Shown here: positions 34,859-45,662 of the stretch, one piece after another
Numbering within the stretch: the stretch's first letter is position 1
Layout: each line of letters begins with the position of its first letter
Assembly (NCBI GenBank): GCA_921293015.1
Contig: OV121081.1
Coordinates: 61,831,022 to 61,895,021, forward strand
Direction: 5' to 3'
Length of the DNA: 64,000 bases
Source of the DNA: Phorcus lineatus
Taxonomy: Eukaryota; Mollusca; Gastropoda; Trochida; Trochidae
The notes under the pieces: model-generated
What the model saw: the letters and a program-made list of their open reading frames with translations, nothing else
Told to the model about the DNA's origin: nothing
The model's database searches: none
Program-made: the position numbers and the translations under genes

Positions 34859-37376
34859 GTAGGTTATTAATTATATTGATTAGCAGTTTTGATATGGTAA
34901 TGAAGGTAGTAGTGGTTATGGTTGGTTAGTGTTACATTGTATCTTCATCAGGATAACCAGCTGTTGCAGTGATAATCATGTAATATTGTTTTTATTTGGG
35001 ATCACAGTCACTGTGTGCAATAGAACAAATTCTTTTACTTATTTTTGTTCTGGTAATAATCTTGTTTGTCTGTTATCAGTCCTTTGTCAAACTGAGTCTT
35101 GATTCCTGTAAGTCTGCCACACAGAATGGTTTGGCAATTAGCAATGAAGTAGATACTCAAAGAAGTTACATTTCATACATGTGAGATATTTGTGTTATGA
35201 TCAATCTCATTAAAACAACATCTACATTTTTTTTAATGAAGTAACCTGCTAGCTAGCTCTATGGTGATGTCAGGCATTCAGTGTGTGGCAAGTGTCCTGG
35301 TGACCTGTGGCCCGGAAATGACCCAAAGTTACATTGCAAAGCATAAAATCATTCGTTTACACAGTGAGGGGTAATCAGGGTCATATGTGGAGCTGTCTGC
35401 TTCTCTGTTGGGCTTTGTAATATCTACATTTTGCATGATAATTTGTTAATTTCATTGCAGTAAAGATATTGTGGTAAAGACTTACTTTTGATATGTCAGC
35501 CAAGGCATTTTGATACAAACACAGAAAGAAAGAACAAAAACATTCAATAGATAATTTGATATCTACAAAACTTGGTATCAAATTCTTAAAGAATAAGATA
35601 AACATAATATTCAACCAAAATATTATGAAAATGTCAATGACTTGCAGATATGACAGATTCATGATTCAATGCAAAAATACACCTCTGCTAGACAGGTGTG
35701 AATGAATCCAACCGTGACAAGGCAGCGCAGCATAAAGTAACAACGGCAGCACGTGTGCGTTCGGTCATCCATGAAGCATTTCCTTCACGTGTGTTGTTTG
35801 TACTCGCAGCTCTCGGGCCACAGTTAGCAAAAATATTGATTTATCATAAATGGGGATTGAAGCGCAATTAATCTGCCAATATGGGTTCCATGTTCCTCTA
35901 GCTCACCTTGTCTGATATCAACGACAGGTATGGACAATAGAAGTCTCAGGTGAGAGAGACCATGAGGTTAATTAGAAAGAAAGGTTATTGTCACACCTGT
36001 GAATTGTCTACCTTAATTACCTTTTGGTTTACAATGAGATGGACTAGACTGTGAGAGATTTGTTTTTCATACTCAGGTGTAGAATTACTGAATCTCTAGG
36101 TTACAATAGTATTTTTATTTCTATATATTTTAGGTTTTTATCAATTATTCAAATTGAAATTGTTTTGTTTTGGTTAGATTTGACAGGTCATTCCCTGTTA
36201 CGGTTAAATTTGCATTATCATTTTGCAGGGATTAGATTTTCAAAGGTCTTTCAGCACTAAGTTAATTAATCTTTTATCAATGCTAATTTATGAAACCTGA
36301 AGATATATGACTAGATCATTTTGAACACTAAGATACTCTTTTGCTTAATGTTTTAGAAATTTAATTGTTGAAAAACCTTTAATTGCAAATATTCCAGTAG
36401 TCCATGTTTAGTGAAAAAGATGCTGATTGTTCATAATCCATTGATCCATATTTACCAGATTTTATAGATTAGTGTACCCCGCCTCATACTGCTTTGAAAC
36501 TGTCAATAGACAAAGGGAGGTAACTCTACATAACTCTTGACTTTCTCTGTGCGGAACTTTGCACAACAGATAAGAAGGTTTCATAAACACTTTTTAACTC
36601 TTCTTGGTCCATCAGGAAATAATTAAATAAAAACCTCCCTAAGAAGATGTTAAGTATTGTCTTGGTTATTTAAAGTGATCAATGTGAATGTTCTTTGAGT
36701 CTTTAAGATTGAGTGAAGTTGGACCTATTTCAGGAATGCTGTTGATTCCCCACCAAATTATTGATTCACTTTTACCAATTTTAAGATGTTGTGATTTTCT
36801 TCCATGAATACTGATGTGTTTGTTTTGTAAAAAATGATTTAATTTTATGCTTATGGTAAAAAAAATTTATAATTGAAATATTTTCATCGTTTTTCTGTTC
36901 ATTGTTATGAATACAATATCCAAAATACAATTGCAATTTATATATTTACATTTCATATATATCACTTGTCATCAAATGAGAACGTTGCCAGTTTTTAGAA
37001 ATATTGTTTTATGAGTTTAATCAGATGCAGTATATTTATTTAGAAGACCAAATGGGTGGGGGGTTCATCTGTCTCTTCAGAGAGTTTCACCCTTCTTTTA
37101 ATCAATTCATCTACAGAATTCCCTTGGTCCAGCCACTAATCTTGCAACTGGAAGAAAACCAGCAAGCCCACTTTTTGTAAAACATTGTAATGAAACCTGC
37201 ATGCTCCTTTCCTGCATAGACAAAGTGTAGTCAACACTTCAAGTATCTGCAAAGCCGTTGTCAAGATTTAGACTGACATCTTGGTCAGAGGTTTGATAAT
37301 TGTGTTAACTGTCAGGATCAAAGTGCAAATCATTTCTTCAGGTCATGCCATTTACAGTTGATTTTCTCTTTGACAG

Positions 37377-37507
37377 GTACAACACCCATGGAATGGTGAC
37401 AGTCGACACGCAGCGTATCGAGCAGGAAAATGGCACCGTTATACAGCATCACAACAGCGGGAACACTTCCCTAACAACATTCCAGCACCCGCCACAGACT
37501 TCAGCTG
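37377..37507 (+). CDS. Linker exon 1 of the RhoGEF-locus transcript
   Basis: The exon is bounded by TTCTCTTTGACAG and by TCAGCTG|GTAGGT. It needs one base from the upstream exon and passes one base on. The translation is YNTHGMVTVDTQRIEQENG then TVIQHHNSGNTSLTTFQHPP: polar, rich in His, Gln and Thr, probably disordered, with no domain I recognise. The upstream phase is met by the ankyrin exon (10035) and by each of the three candidate first exons. CpG and GC content are clearly above the intron background. In vertebrate AKAP13 a long poorly conserved linker follows the ankyrin-like region, so lack of similarity is expected. Confidence 0.82.
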
Positions 37508-38403
37508 GTAGGTACTAGTTATGTGGTTGTATCAGGGGTCAAAATTAAGTATATCAATTCACTGGGTTTTCGGACTAGTGCATCTCTGGAAGAACTAGTC
37601 CAGACCAATTCCTTCTAGCCAAATGCAACGTCGTGATCATATCATCTCAAATTTTAACTAGTCCTTTGGACTATTTGTTTTTACACTTTACTAGCCAATC
37701 ATCTTTTTCTCAGTCCATGGGCTACCACCAGACTGGTGCTAATTTTTTTAACCTTATTGTATACTTCCCAGGCATTTGAGATACGATAATCTCCTGAGCA
37801 CTTCTGAGAAGTTTTAACAGTTTTCAGGTGATAACCAATTAACAGCTATATTTTCAAGCTACCAAAAGAATTAAGGCTAAAAAGGAACTATGTTCCAATA
37901 CGGTCTGTAACCTTCCACAGATGTTTAGGCAGTGTACTTTACAACCAATACTTATGATCTTTACCATTAACTTTACGGTCACATCAGGTATGAAAATCAT
38001 GACAAGTATAAACAGTTTTCAAATACAATTTGAGCAAGTTGGTGCCACACAGAAAAAAAGTGTTCTTATAAGAATAACATGAAGAAGCTTTTAAGAATGT
38101 TGTGATATTTTGACATAGCACTCATATATCAGAAGGCATAATGTCAAGAAAAATTTTTTTCCTCCCCATTTCTGGTGTTATCCAAAATCATGTAATAACA
38201 ATGGATGAATTGCTTCATATCACATGTCATTTCTTGTGAGTTTGTCTGGAAGACGATAATGGTGCTTGAAATCCTATTTTTAGAGGAGAGGTCAGCAATT
38301 ATCAGAGAGAGGGGGTTTGACTAATTAAGTAAATTATGATACAATTTCTTCAAATTGCAAACGATCACATTCTTCAATATAATTTATATATTTCCTTTTG
38401 CAG
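37508..38403 (+). other. Intron
   Basis: A phase-1 intron of 896 bp. Its first 240 bases contain repeated ACTAGTCC/GGACTAGT motifs (near 37575, 37597, 37661 and 37690) that look like part of an old inverted-repeat element; I could not fix its ends. Nothing else was seen. Confidence 0.8.
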
Positions 38404-38517
38404 AGCAAGATATTGACATGCTACAAGAGTGTGGGGCTGGTATGAAGAAGGGAGATAACTCTGAGCAACGCCACTACGAGTCTGACTGGCCCACTGTCAA
38501 GAACGGACCATCAGCAG
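38404..38517 (+). CDS. Linker exon 2 of the RhoGEF-locus transcript
   Basis: Acceptor CCTTTTGCAG, donor GCAG|GTACTT. G + AG gives Glu at the upstream junction, and the frame reads EQDIDMLQECGAGMKKGDNS then EQRHYESDWPTVKNGPSAG. It is 38 codons, acidic and polar, without a recognised motif. It enters and leaves in the same phase (1-1, symmetric), so it could be skipped without a frameshift. Exons 38404 and 39234 are both symmetric, as is common for disordered cassette exons. Confidence 0.82.
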
Positions 38518-39233
38518 GTACTTGTTAAACTTAAGTGACTCCATGCATACAAATAGAGTACAAAAAAGGTTGGAAACAAGGTTATTTAACCAGGGAAATG
38601 GAGACAAATATTCAAGAAAGCCAATTAGTATGTTACGAAAAAGGATGTCTTGAGAACAGTAGCATGAAATAATTGATTTTACAAGGGAAATTGATTGATT
38701 GATGTCATATTAGTATTTCAGTTTGAGTCAGGTTGGAGTTGATACATTTGATTGCCTCTTGCCTACTGAAATTCACGAAAATATGGCATCAAGATATGTA
38801 ATTGTTTATTAAATATTAGAGATAAAATTTGAGTGAACAGTTTTTGGGTTTCAATATAGGCTGAATTTGATCATCATGGCAGAGCATATTGGTGACTACA
38901 TTGATTACTGCTTATCATCAATATAATTTCAAAATGTGTAATATGGACTAAGGCTTTTCTTGTTATTGTTACCAATTTGGTAAACATTAATGATAACATA
39001 TTTTCCATTTTTGCACATGTGAACATATCACTTTTGTCAAAAGCATTGACTCTGTCAGTCCTAGTGGCAGTATTTTGTCATGTTATTACACAAAAGTTTA
39101 TTTTGTAACGGCTAACACAAGGGAAGCAGGCACTGTATCTTAAATGTCATTTGAGACATTTCCAGTGAAAATAATTAACTAAATGTATTGTGTACTGAAT
39201 CTCTAGAGACTTCTACCATTTTTGTTTCTTTAG
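38518..39233 (+). other. Intron
   Basis: A phase-1 intron of 716 bp with a TTTTTGTTTCTTTAG acceptor. AT-rich, with no feature recognised. Confidence 0.82.
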
Positions 39234-39476
39234 ACTATGCAGAGGTGCCATGTGACACACGCATGGAGCAGACCATCGACCGTATCTTCCAGGAGCGCCA
39301 CGCCCACCACGAGCTCGTTGACTCTGTCCATGGAGTGCATGATGCTGGGGAGGGGGAGGATGATGCGAGCACCGAGGGGGGCGGGGTCAGGTCACGGCCC
39401 TCTTCCTTTATACGAGACGGGTCCGAATCGGACTACACCGATGAGTTGACACAAGAACAAGCCTGGGGAGTTATGG
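39234..39476 (+). CDS. Linker exon 3 of the RhoGEF-locus transcript
   Basis: At 243 bp this is the largest linker exon, with high GC and CpG. G + AC restores Asp. The first half (MEQTIDRIFQERHAHHELVD) looks helical and charged. It is followed by an acidic Gly/Glu/Asp run (GEGEDDASTEGGG), a basic-Ser segment (RSRPSSF) with a possible basophilic kinase site, and SESDYTDELTQEQAWGVM, an acidic Ser/Tyr-rich segment with casein-kinase-2-like sites. It ends ATGG|GTAGGT in phase 1. No family was recognised. The codon content and unbroken frame across a GC-rich segment make coding status nearly certain. Confidence 0.9.
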
Positions 39477-39568
39477 GTAGGTTATAAGATGATTGTTGTT
39501 CTATCCCCTCAAGTTTTTGTAAAGTCACTTCCTGCCATGTTACCTCTATTATAATTGGGCCTTAGACC

Positions 39569-39768
39569 NNNNNNNNNNNNNNNNNNNNNNNNNNNNNNNN
39601 NNNNNNNNNNNNNNNNNNNNNNNNNNNNNNNNNNNNNNNNNNNNNNNNNNNNNNNNNNNNNNNNNNNNNNNNNNNNNNNNNNNNNNNNNNNNNNNNNNNN
39701 NNNNNNNNNNNNNNNNNNNNNNNNNNNNNNNNNNNNNNNNNNNNNNNNNNNNNNNNNNNNNNNNNNNN
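39569..39768. other. Assembly gap of 200 N, probably spurious
   Basis: Exactly 200 N. The 48 bases before the gap (39521-39568) are identical to the 48 bases after it (39769-39816). Two contigs that in fact overlap were probably joined with an artificial gap. Confidence 0.93.
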
Positions 39769-39815
39769 AAAGTCACTTCCTGCCATGTTACCTCTATTAT
39801 AATTGGGCCTTAGAC

Positions 39816-40432
39816 CAGGCCTACCAAAGAAAAAATCGAATCGCAACGGAAAGCAGCGAAACGACCACATAAACAGACGAAATCGCATCACAAAATTGCG
39901 ACCCGCATCGAAAAGTTTCGAAATAGCATCATTGAAGCGACGATCAGCAATTTAAACGTGCGATACCGCAAAATGAAACACTCGATACGCAACACGGTTA
40001 CTGCGCAAGCGCAGTTACTCAAGTAGGTCAAACCGTGCCATCGCCTGCACATTTTCTGTCAATCTATCGTTTAACATGGAACTCATTCATGAGTAACAGA
40101 ATCATAGTGAATTTAAGAATTGATAATCAAAAACGAATAGTTATATAAAGATAATTTGATTATGAAGTTTATAAATAATCGCATTTCGTGATCACAAAGG
40201 CGAGATATCGCCATGAGCTTCAAATCATGGTTACTGCGCGTGCGCAGTGACAGTGTTGCGTATCGAGTGTTTCATTTTGCGGTATCGCACGTTTAAATTG
40301 CTGATCGTCGCTTCAATGATGCTATTTCGAAACTTTTCGATGCGGGTCGCAATTTTGTGATGCGATTTCGTCGGTTAATGTGGTCGTTTCGCTGCTTTCC
40401 GTTGCGATTCGATTTTTTCTTTGGTAGGCCTG
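39816..40432. mobile_element. Foldback DNA transposon with about 205-bp inverted arms
   Basis: The left arm (about 39816-40020) and right arm (about 40228-40432) are near-perfect reverse complements, starting CAGGCCTACCAAAGAAAAAA. TAGAC flanks both ends (39811-39815 and 40433-40437). The arms are very CpG-rich compared with the roughly 207-bp AT-rich centre. Each inner arm end holds a 16-bp palindrome of the type ACTGCGC-NN-GCGCAGT, close to the NRF-1 consensus. There is no transposase, so the element is non-autonomous and probably hAT-like. Short open frames on both strands repeat one another because of the arms. Confidence 0.92.
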
Positions 40433-40523
40433 TAGACTCTGAAACAAAAAATGCATCAGTTAATCGAAAAATTAAAAAAATATGTAATGAAATGAAAAGG
40501 AGACTGAAATTTCATTTGAAATT

Positions 40524-40689
<166 letters not shown>

Positions 40690-40852
40690 GATCAGCTATA
40701 ATGCATACAGGTATCCCCTCCTCTTCCTCCCCCTCCCCCTCCCATGCACTGCTTATAGAGAGAGAGAGTGAAAGCAGGAGAGTGCTTCTGTACACCGTGA
40801 GGCAGTCCTCTTTACTTGTTCAGCAGCAGAGATAAGTCTTGGGATTGGGGAG

Positions 40853-40862
40853 CTATTTATAG
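40853..40862 (+). promoter_or_regulatory. Possible MEF2 site in a GC-richer intronic segment
   Basis: CTATTTATAG is a perfect MEF2 consensus. It lies in a segment (about 40795-41090) more GC-rich than the usual intron and just upstream of an exon. Whether it is bound or conserved is unknown, and a 10-bp match can be chance. Confidence 0.3.
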
Positions 40863-41108
40863 AGCCTCTCAGATTGGTGGGAGAAGGGGACCTTCCTGCC
40901 AACTGACTTTCATTCATACTGAGGGAACACTTTCGAACTAGGGGTACAGGGAGAGAGACTTACCTACAGAGTTGCCCTGACTCTTAACACAAGAAACTGG
41001 CCACCCAGAACTGAGTCACTGGCATCAATTAAAGTGGCACTTGGGACCACAGGTCCTAGAACCAAGCGTAGCACGGTCACTCACTCAGGTGTTGTGTTTG
41101 GATTTCAG

Positions 41109-41194
41109 AGGGCAGTTTGCACCATCTTCGTGGCTTGAACGAAGGTCTCCAACGCTATCAAGATGCCCGAGTTCGCTGTCTGCAGCTGGACCAG
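41109..41194 (+). CDS. Exon of the RhoGEF-locus transcript, start of a helical segment
   Basis: The exon restores Glu (G + AG), reads GSLHHLRGLNEGLQRYQDAR then VRCLQLDQ, and ends CAG|GTTTGT in phase 0. The pattern of Leu, Arg and Gln suggests an amphipathic or coiled-coil helix, possibly the first helix of a spectrin-like bundle, but 28 residues are too few to assign. The following exon is not identified with confidence within the remaining 22.8 kb of the window. The DH and PH catalytic exons expected of the family are not seen downstream. Confidence 0.85.
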
Positions 41195-44100
41195 GTTTGT
41201 GATTTATCTTTTGTCTTTGAGAACTTTGTCTTGGATTTCTTGAAGAGTCAGCTCTCAGCTGAGTTGTGATCGTCTGGCAGTTACACTCTTGAAATTCAAA
41301 CACGCGGGCAGCTTGTCCATGACTGCTGTTAGTCATTACAAAAACATGCAGCATTTGGATTCATGTGGATACACACATCGGTATATGATTCACTGTGAAC
41401 ATGTATGTCTCTTCTTCAGGAGGGCTTAATTCATGTGTAAAATGATGCAACTTTTATATCGTTATGGAACAAAACTAAGGAAGTTTGCTAGGTTCTATAA
41501 AGAATCATTTGAATACTTTTTCTTCCAAACATGATATATTATAGTTTGGCTCTTCTTCACTGAGATGATCACTTAGTTCATACAGAACACTATACCTAAT
41601 ATTGGATCAATGTGAGATCACTTTCTTAGTCATCGATATATGTTTAAGATCTAAATAATTAAAATTATCTTTTTCAAGTTGTTACATACCTTTTAGGTCT
41701 TTTTTGACATCTTGAATTCAGCATTTAAAAGGTTAACAATCCTGAAAAGCGGAAATTTAAATGATAACATAAAAGAGACATCATAATAATTAATTCACGT
41801 CTTCCTTTGGGTGGAATAAAAAACAAATTTATTTCTTACCTAACAGCTGAAGTCTGCTAGATTGGTCCAAAGTTGGCTAAAATTTTGGAAGAATTACTTG
41901 GTATAGATGTAATAACTAATTTGCTCATGTTCCAAAAGGTTGAAGATTGCATCATTCATAAGTAGGGCAATGGCATGATTTCGATACTTCTAAAGGAAGA
42001 ATGCTAACTTAATTTGAGTTTTTTTTCCAAACTTCATTATCAAGCTCATAGTGTTCCAAATATAACACTTATTAACATATAACTTCGTTATAAAACCCCT
42101 TAATAGCATGAGGGCAGCCATTTTCTTTATCATGGCAGGAGGAGGAAAACTTAGTACAAGTTTTTAAAATCTTAGTATCAGCATTCATGTTGCTGATTCC
42201 AAATGAATGCTCAAAAGTTCCAACAAATATTTCATTATCTTGTATGAGCATTATGTTTCACTGTACAAAGTTTGGATGAACGCTCACCTTTTTCAAGATT
42301 TTTTCAAACCATATCTGGCAATCACCTTTAACGAGATAAAGTTACCTGGGCGCTAACGATAAAGGTGGCGGCTGTTATGGTAGGCAGGTAAACAGTCTGT
42401 TGGAGCTGTTACGAGTGGGGGAAACATTCGTTATCACATATCCATTATGGGGCCCATTTGTTAATTGAGGGCTGGCTGTCTTTGGTGAGAAATTATCCAC
42501 TTTGCTATTTCTGGATGGATACGTGTATTATCATTGAGAAATGATTTTATGTCATACACTGAACAAAGCAAGTTAAGGACCAACCTGATTTTCAACAGTA
42601 AGATATTCTATGGGTCAAATAATGATTCTTAAATAATGATAATTGGGGTGGTCCTTGAGTTTATATATTGAAAAACTGATATTGTAATATTTTGTATTAT
42701 ATTATTTGCGGAAATTATTAGCGCTTTACTTGGGGTCAAGTATGGTTGTTAGGATAGAATTTTTTAGCAAATTGACAATTATGTGTAAACTCCGATGTTA
42801 ACAGATTATGATATTCTTGTATATTGGCAACTATATCAGCAGTCAAGGTTTTAAGTTTTTTTTTTTTTGGGTGCTAATTATTGTACTTCATTCAAAGAAT
42901 CAATAAAAGAATACTTTTTCCCCACCATATATACACTGAGGAATTCATCTCAAGAATTAAATTTGGATTAAAATTTAAATTTGAAAGTGAAAGAAATTAA
43001 CTTGTTTACACAAAGTGGTATGTACAAACAAATGTCTCCATAACAAAGCAGATTTAAAAAATCTTCATTCACAGATTTTGACAATTTAAGAAAATACTCT
43101 ATTTTTATTTTGGGAGCTTTATTCTAAGATACTTATGTAAATCCCTGATGTAAAATACTGTACAAGTACTCTTAGATTACCTGCTACAATAACACAAGTC
43201 TACTCAGGCGGGCGGTACAACATCCTCTCATGTTGCCAGGTTCACTTTGATGATGAGGTTGTATAAGAAGGAGAATATTTCCAAAATAAAAAGAGTTTAA
43301 CATGAAATTAGTAAGAATTGAAGTTATTAATGAGAATTATTTAAAATAGTTGACCCAGAATATTGTTGTGTTAGCAGGAAAAGGGTTAATGATAAAGAAA
43401 TATGAATAAATTTTCCATCAATAGCTGTCGTTGATAAAGAAGGCCTTGCATTATACATTAGTTTATTTATTAATATAATGGGCATGCCTAGATTATTGAA
43501 TGTAGAATATGGGTGGAAAAATATGAAATATTTCCCCATGTCTCTTTTGTGGATGAAGAAAACCTTGGCTATGAATCTGGCATTAGTTTATATATACATG
43601 TACATACATATATATATTTATGTTTGTCGAGGAAGTGGCAAGGTTTGGTCAAATCCACCAGGTATGTATATATAGAGAAGTCTGGTTCAACACCTGGCTA
43701 CCTGTAAAACTTACTGGTCCAGATTCTTAGATTGAAATAACTTCTAAGAATAGTTCACATCTGATCAGTTTGTAAATGAATTATTTTGAAACTCTTGAAT
43801 ATGAACATACATAGTTGGAGAAGGTTTGTATATGAAAATCTTTCTGTAAAAAAGAGATATACAATTCTTGTGATAATTTGATTTTCTTAAGGCTTACAAT
43901 ATGGACTGGCTAAAGGAGGATGGGACACTATGTAATTAGAATACAGTGATGTTGAACAACTACAGTCCAAACTAATAAAAAGAAATTTTCTCCAAGGATT
44001 GCTTGAATATGTCAGCTAGACCCTTCTTTCAAATACAAGCCAAAGAAAGTTTTTAAGATTATATCAAGTCTAGAAATCTTGACGATATAAATTTGATCCA

Positions 44101-45342
44101 AACGTCTGTACTTATCAGGAAATGATCAGATCGTAGACATGTTAAAGCCTTCTTTTCATTTCATTTCTGTAATTTTTCAATTTGGACAATTCAGAAATTT
44201 ATAAATCAATTCAGAGACCAAATTTAACCCTTATTCAGTTATGTTTAAAGGGACAATTAGAGAGTCTATACAGAGAAAACCAGAAGCTGGTAGAAGATTG
44301 TGTATGTTACACCCACCTAACTCTCCCACTCACTCAGCTTCCTGCCTCGCCAACTTCCAGACAGTCTCTGAATCTCCATGGAAGGTTAAAGAATGTCCTG
44401 AAAATTGAAATTATATTTGAAAGAGACTTTCATATAGTCTAGAAATCACATAACCCCAAGAATGTAAAATAAGACTAAAAATTGACAGAATTTCAATTTT
44501 GTATTTTTTTGTAGGTGGATGTTAAATATGTATATCTACTGTTCTTACCTATCCAAAATATATTAAAAACACTTTTGTCTCACTATTGAAAATCCTCTCT
44601 CTATTCAATAGTGAGATAGATGGATATGAACAAAGTATATGTCATACAAAATGATATTCTGTATTGTTAAAATGTTATTATTTTTGTTTATTCTAAAACA
44701 AATAATTTTTTCACAAGCTGTAATATATTCATAATATTGTTTTGAGGTTACTTGTAATAAATCCTATAAGGAAACTTAATAACAGTCTATCTCCTTCTGG
44801 AAGCTGTTTTAACAAAGCCACTGCAACCTTTCTCCTTGTTTCATGGAGTGAAGCAAAAAACTAAATAACCTAGAAAAAATGTAGATCAAATGATAGCAAC
44901 AAAAAAGAAATGTCAAAACAGTTTTAAAATAGATGCTTTCAAGTCGAGGATGTTTCTTGTAGGCAAAGGAGAAAGGATCCAATGCTTAGGTTTTTGTCTG
45001 GAAGTACTTGAATATGGAATTGGTCAATCTGAAATACTTAGTAAAAATTTTAAACACATATGCTGTTAAATTGGTCAAACCATTCAAACTGCCAATTTAC
45101 AAGAATTATATTGATATTTCATATTGAATAAACCAGGATTTGATGCTGGATAACAATTGCCTATCATTGAATTTTTCCTTTTTGCATGTATGCTTTTGTT
45201 AAAAATTCAAATAATAAAAATATATAAATATGATGAGAATAACTGATATAAAGATAATATGTTATGATAAGAAACAAATATTTTAAAAGTATGATGAATA
45301 TTTTAATTAAGTAGCAAATAAAATTAACTGCTCTTATCCTAA
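41195..45342 (+). other. Intron, no gene seen
   Basis: AT-rich sequence. 42330-42480 is GC- and CpG-richer with two GATA-type motifs (GATAAAG) and TTAATTG, a possible regulatory element without an open frame. 43208-43242 could be read as a tiny phase-0 exon (CAG before, GT after), but its polypyrimidine tract is poor. The open frame at 44182-44442 has no splice context or motif. Confidence 0.5.
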
Positions 45343-45662
45343 GGGACAGGATAGCTCAGTGGTTAGCGAGTTCAGCTTTGAATCAAGAGGTCTCATGTTC
45401 AAATCATACCATTGGCTTGGCAACTTTGCAGTAGAGAACTGTTGTATGCGCAGTATGATTTCGGTGCAATGCTACACTGATTTTCAGCGCAGTACCACCG
45501 ATGGTTTCGTTAGTTTCAGTCGTTGCTTGCAGGTTTCACCCCAATGCATAGCCACAATAGTGTTGCAGGCTTTCTCCTTGCAATAATACCAGCAGCTGTG
45601 ATATAAGTGAAATATTCTTGAAAGTGGCTTTAATCCCCAAATCCCCTGACTTCACCTCATCT
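45343..45662 (+). mobile_element. tRNA-derived SINE, full length, diverged
   Basis: GGGACAGGATAGCTCAGTGGTTAGCG at the head, TCATGTTCAAATCAT at the B-box position, then the family body and tail (GATATAAGTGAAATATTCTTGAAAG at the end) and CACCTCATCTC. It has several deletions relative to 31122. Confidence 0.9.

Larger units (their letters stand above)
10036..37376 (+). other. Giant intron (27.3 kb) of the RhoGEF locus
   Basis: The phase-2 donor GTATGT at 10036 and the acceptor TTCTCTTTGACAG before 37377 are compatible. No constitutive coding exon was found between them, only three candidate alternative first exons (16029, 32761, 34644), all phase 2. Stretches not listed separately (10546-14740, 16082-16734, 18431-18886, 19003-21750, 23640-25938, 26771-28590, 28680-29483, 29743-30940, 32050-32760, 34859-37376) are AT-rich with stops in all frames, and I see no gene in them. 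Whether the ankyrin exon really splices to 37377 is inferred from phase and strand only; an unseen small exon in between is possible. Confidence 0.6.

Noticed and set aside
39549-39891. Open frames across the gap
   Set aside because: They consist mainly of N and foldback-arm sequence; no information.
43208-43242. 35-bp phase-0 mini-exon after CTACTCAG
   Set aside because: The polypyrimidine tract is poor and the peptide too short; phase agreement alone is weak.
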